Part shown: piece by piece, positions 63,536 through 64,000 of the stretch | How positions within the stretch are numbered: position 1 is the first letter of the stretch | Layout of the letters: every line of letters begins with the position of its first letter | From: a virus | DNA length: 64,000 nt | Strand: one strand, 5' to 3' | Virus record (IMG/VR): IMGVR_UViG_3300039191_000223 | Span: 1 to 64,000 of that record | Program-made: the position numbers and the translations under genes | Notes under the pieces: generated by a model | What the model saw: the letters and a program-made list of their open reading frames with translations, nothing else | Databases searched by the model: none | Told to the model about the DNA's origin: nothing

Positions 63536-63952
63536 TCAGGCGTACTGGTCCTTACCAACAGTCAAGTGAAGCCTCCAATTGCTCGGCTTATCCATTTCCG
63601 CACGAATGGCAAGTAGCTCAGGGGCATCAACCATAACCATCCAGAAACCGGGATCACGAGAAGAGCGTCCAATGTGGGGACGATGCTCATACATAATCTC
63701 AACCTTGTGACCATGGTACTTCTTCCACAAGCTCATGTACTCGGGAGCAGGCTTCTCACCACGAATGATGGAAACGTGAGCGTCCCAAGAAGGCTGGATC
63801 AATCCCTTTACGTGATACTCTTGCATAATCCACCAGCGATAGTACCGGGTAATCTCACGATCAACCTCAAGCACACACCACCACTGAGTCTTACGCTTCA
63901 TTCCACCACGGAACGGATCGTAAACAATTTTACCTACTGTCTTGTGCCACAT
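63536..63952 (-). CDS. 2H phosphoesterase (2'-5' RNA ligase-like)
   Basis: Two His-x-Ser/Thr motifs, IQPSWDAHVSIIRGEKPA (HVS) and NWRLHLTVGKDQY (HLT), with the spacing of the 2H superfamily. 138 aa with an aromatic N-terminus (KTQWWCVLEVDREITRYYRW). 2H enzymes cleave 2',3'-cyclic or 2'-5' phosphodiesters. T4-type anti-CBASS Acb1 is also of this family, so it may degrade host cyclic-nucleotide signals, or act on tRNA ends. Converges on the FkbM gene with a 9-bp gap. Confidence 0.8.
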   Translation of the reverse strand: MWHKTVGKIVYDPFRGGMKRKTQWWCVLEVDREITRYYRWWIMQEYHVKGLIQPSWDAHVSIIRGEKPAPEYMSLWKKYHGHKVEIMYEHRPHIGRSSRDPGFWMVMVDAPELLAIRAEMDKPSNWRLHLTVGKDQYA

Positions 63953-63969
63953 GACACGACTTCCTTGTT

Positions 63970-64000
63970 TGGAGATAGCGACGGGATTTGAACCCGCATA
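63970..64000 (-). tRNA. Partial tRNA at window end
   Basis: Only the 3' half is visible: GCGGGTTCAAATCCCGT (T-arm), CGCTATC, T-CCA. The anticodon is beyond the window. Confidence 0.7.

Overview
The window is part of the genome of a lytic, T4-like tailed phage (myovirus), most likely aquatic or marine. The evidence is a set of T4 core genes: clamp loader gp44/gp62, UvsW, UvsX, gp32, terminase gp16/gp17, primase-helicase gp41, major capsid gp23 and scaffold gp22. T4-type late promoter boxes (TATAAATA and close variants) lie upstream of many genes. The host cannot be fixed from the sequence. The accessory content (sulfotransferases, FkbM methyltransferases, 2OG-Fe oxygenase, tRNA cluster, GroES) is the sort seen in phages of marine bacteria.

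Layout. Positions 1-2.4 kb (+ strand) hold a Coq4-like fragment, an unknown gene, and a tail-fibre-like N-terminus joined to the C-terminal end of a P4-type integrase, with two frame breaks. Positions 2.4-7 kb hold small genes, a tail fibre with a 200-bp internal repeat, its likely assembly chaperones, and half of a family C (DnaE-like) polymerase. Positions 7-18 kb (- strand) are the replication/recombination block: gp62, gp44, a sulfotransferase, a GroES-like chaperonin, the other DnaE half, UvsW, a possible UvsY, UvsX and gp32. The gp32 leader is repeat-rich and may be an autogenous operator. Positions 18-26 kb are the packaging block: a SWIM-like protein, gp17, a terminase ATPase paralog without catalytic residues, a T5 A1-like metallophosphoesterase, gp16 and gp41. 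Positions 26-36 kb are virion and lysis genes: two large structural proteins, an M15 endolysin, gp23 and gp22.

Positions 36-64 kb are accessory. They carry about 15 tRNA genes among small genes, three RNA-ligase-family enzymes, a guanylate kinase, a Nudix hydrolase, a second GroES, a NADAR protein, an ART-like protein, a tandem 2OG oxygenase, two sulfotransferases, three FkbM methyltransferases, GT4 and GT25 glycosyltransferases, and a 2H phosphoesterase. A truncated RF1-type peptide release factor there is interrupted by one in-frame TGA exactly where a Trp is expected. Several other small genes in this region are broken by single-base indels or short duplications, while the core genes from 3.4 to 31 kb are intact.

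Working picture: core genes replicate, package and build the particle. The accessory arm supplies translation parts (tRNAs, release factor), RNA repair (ligases, 2H enzyme), nucleotide and NAD/ADP-ribose chemistry, and surface-glycan modification. It also contains duplicated, degenerate copies of virion genes (capsid, prohead protease, terminase).
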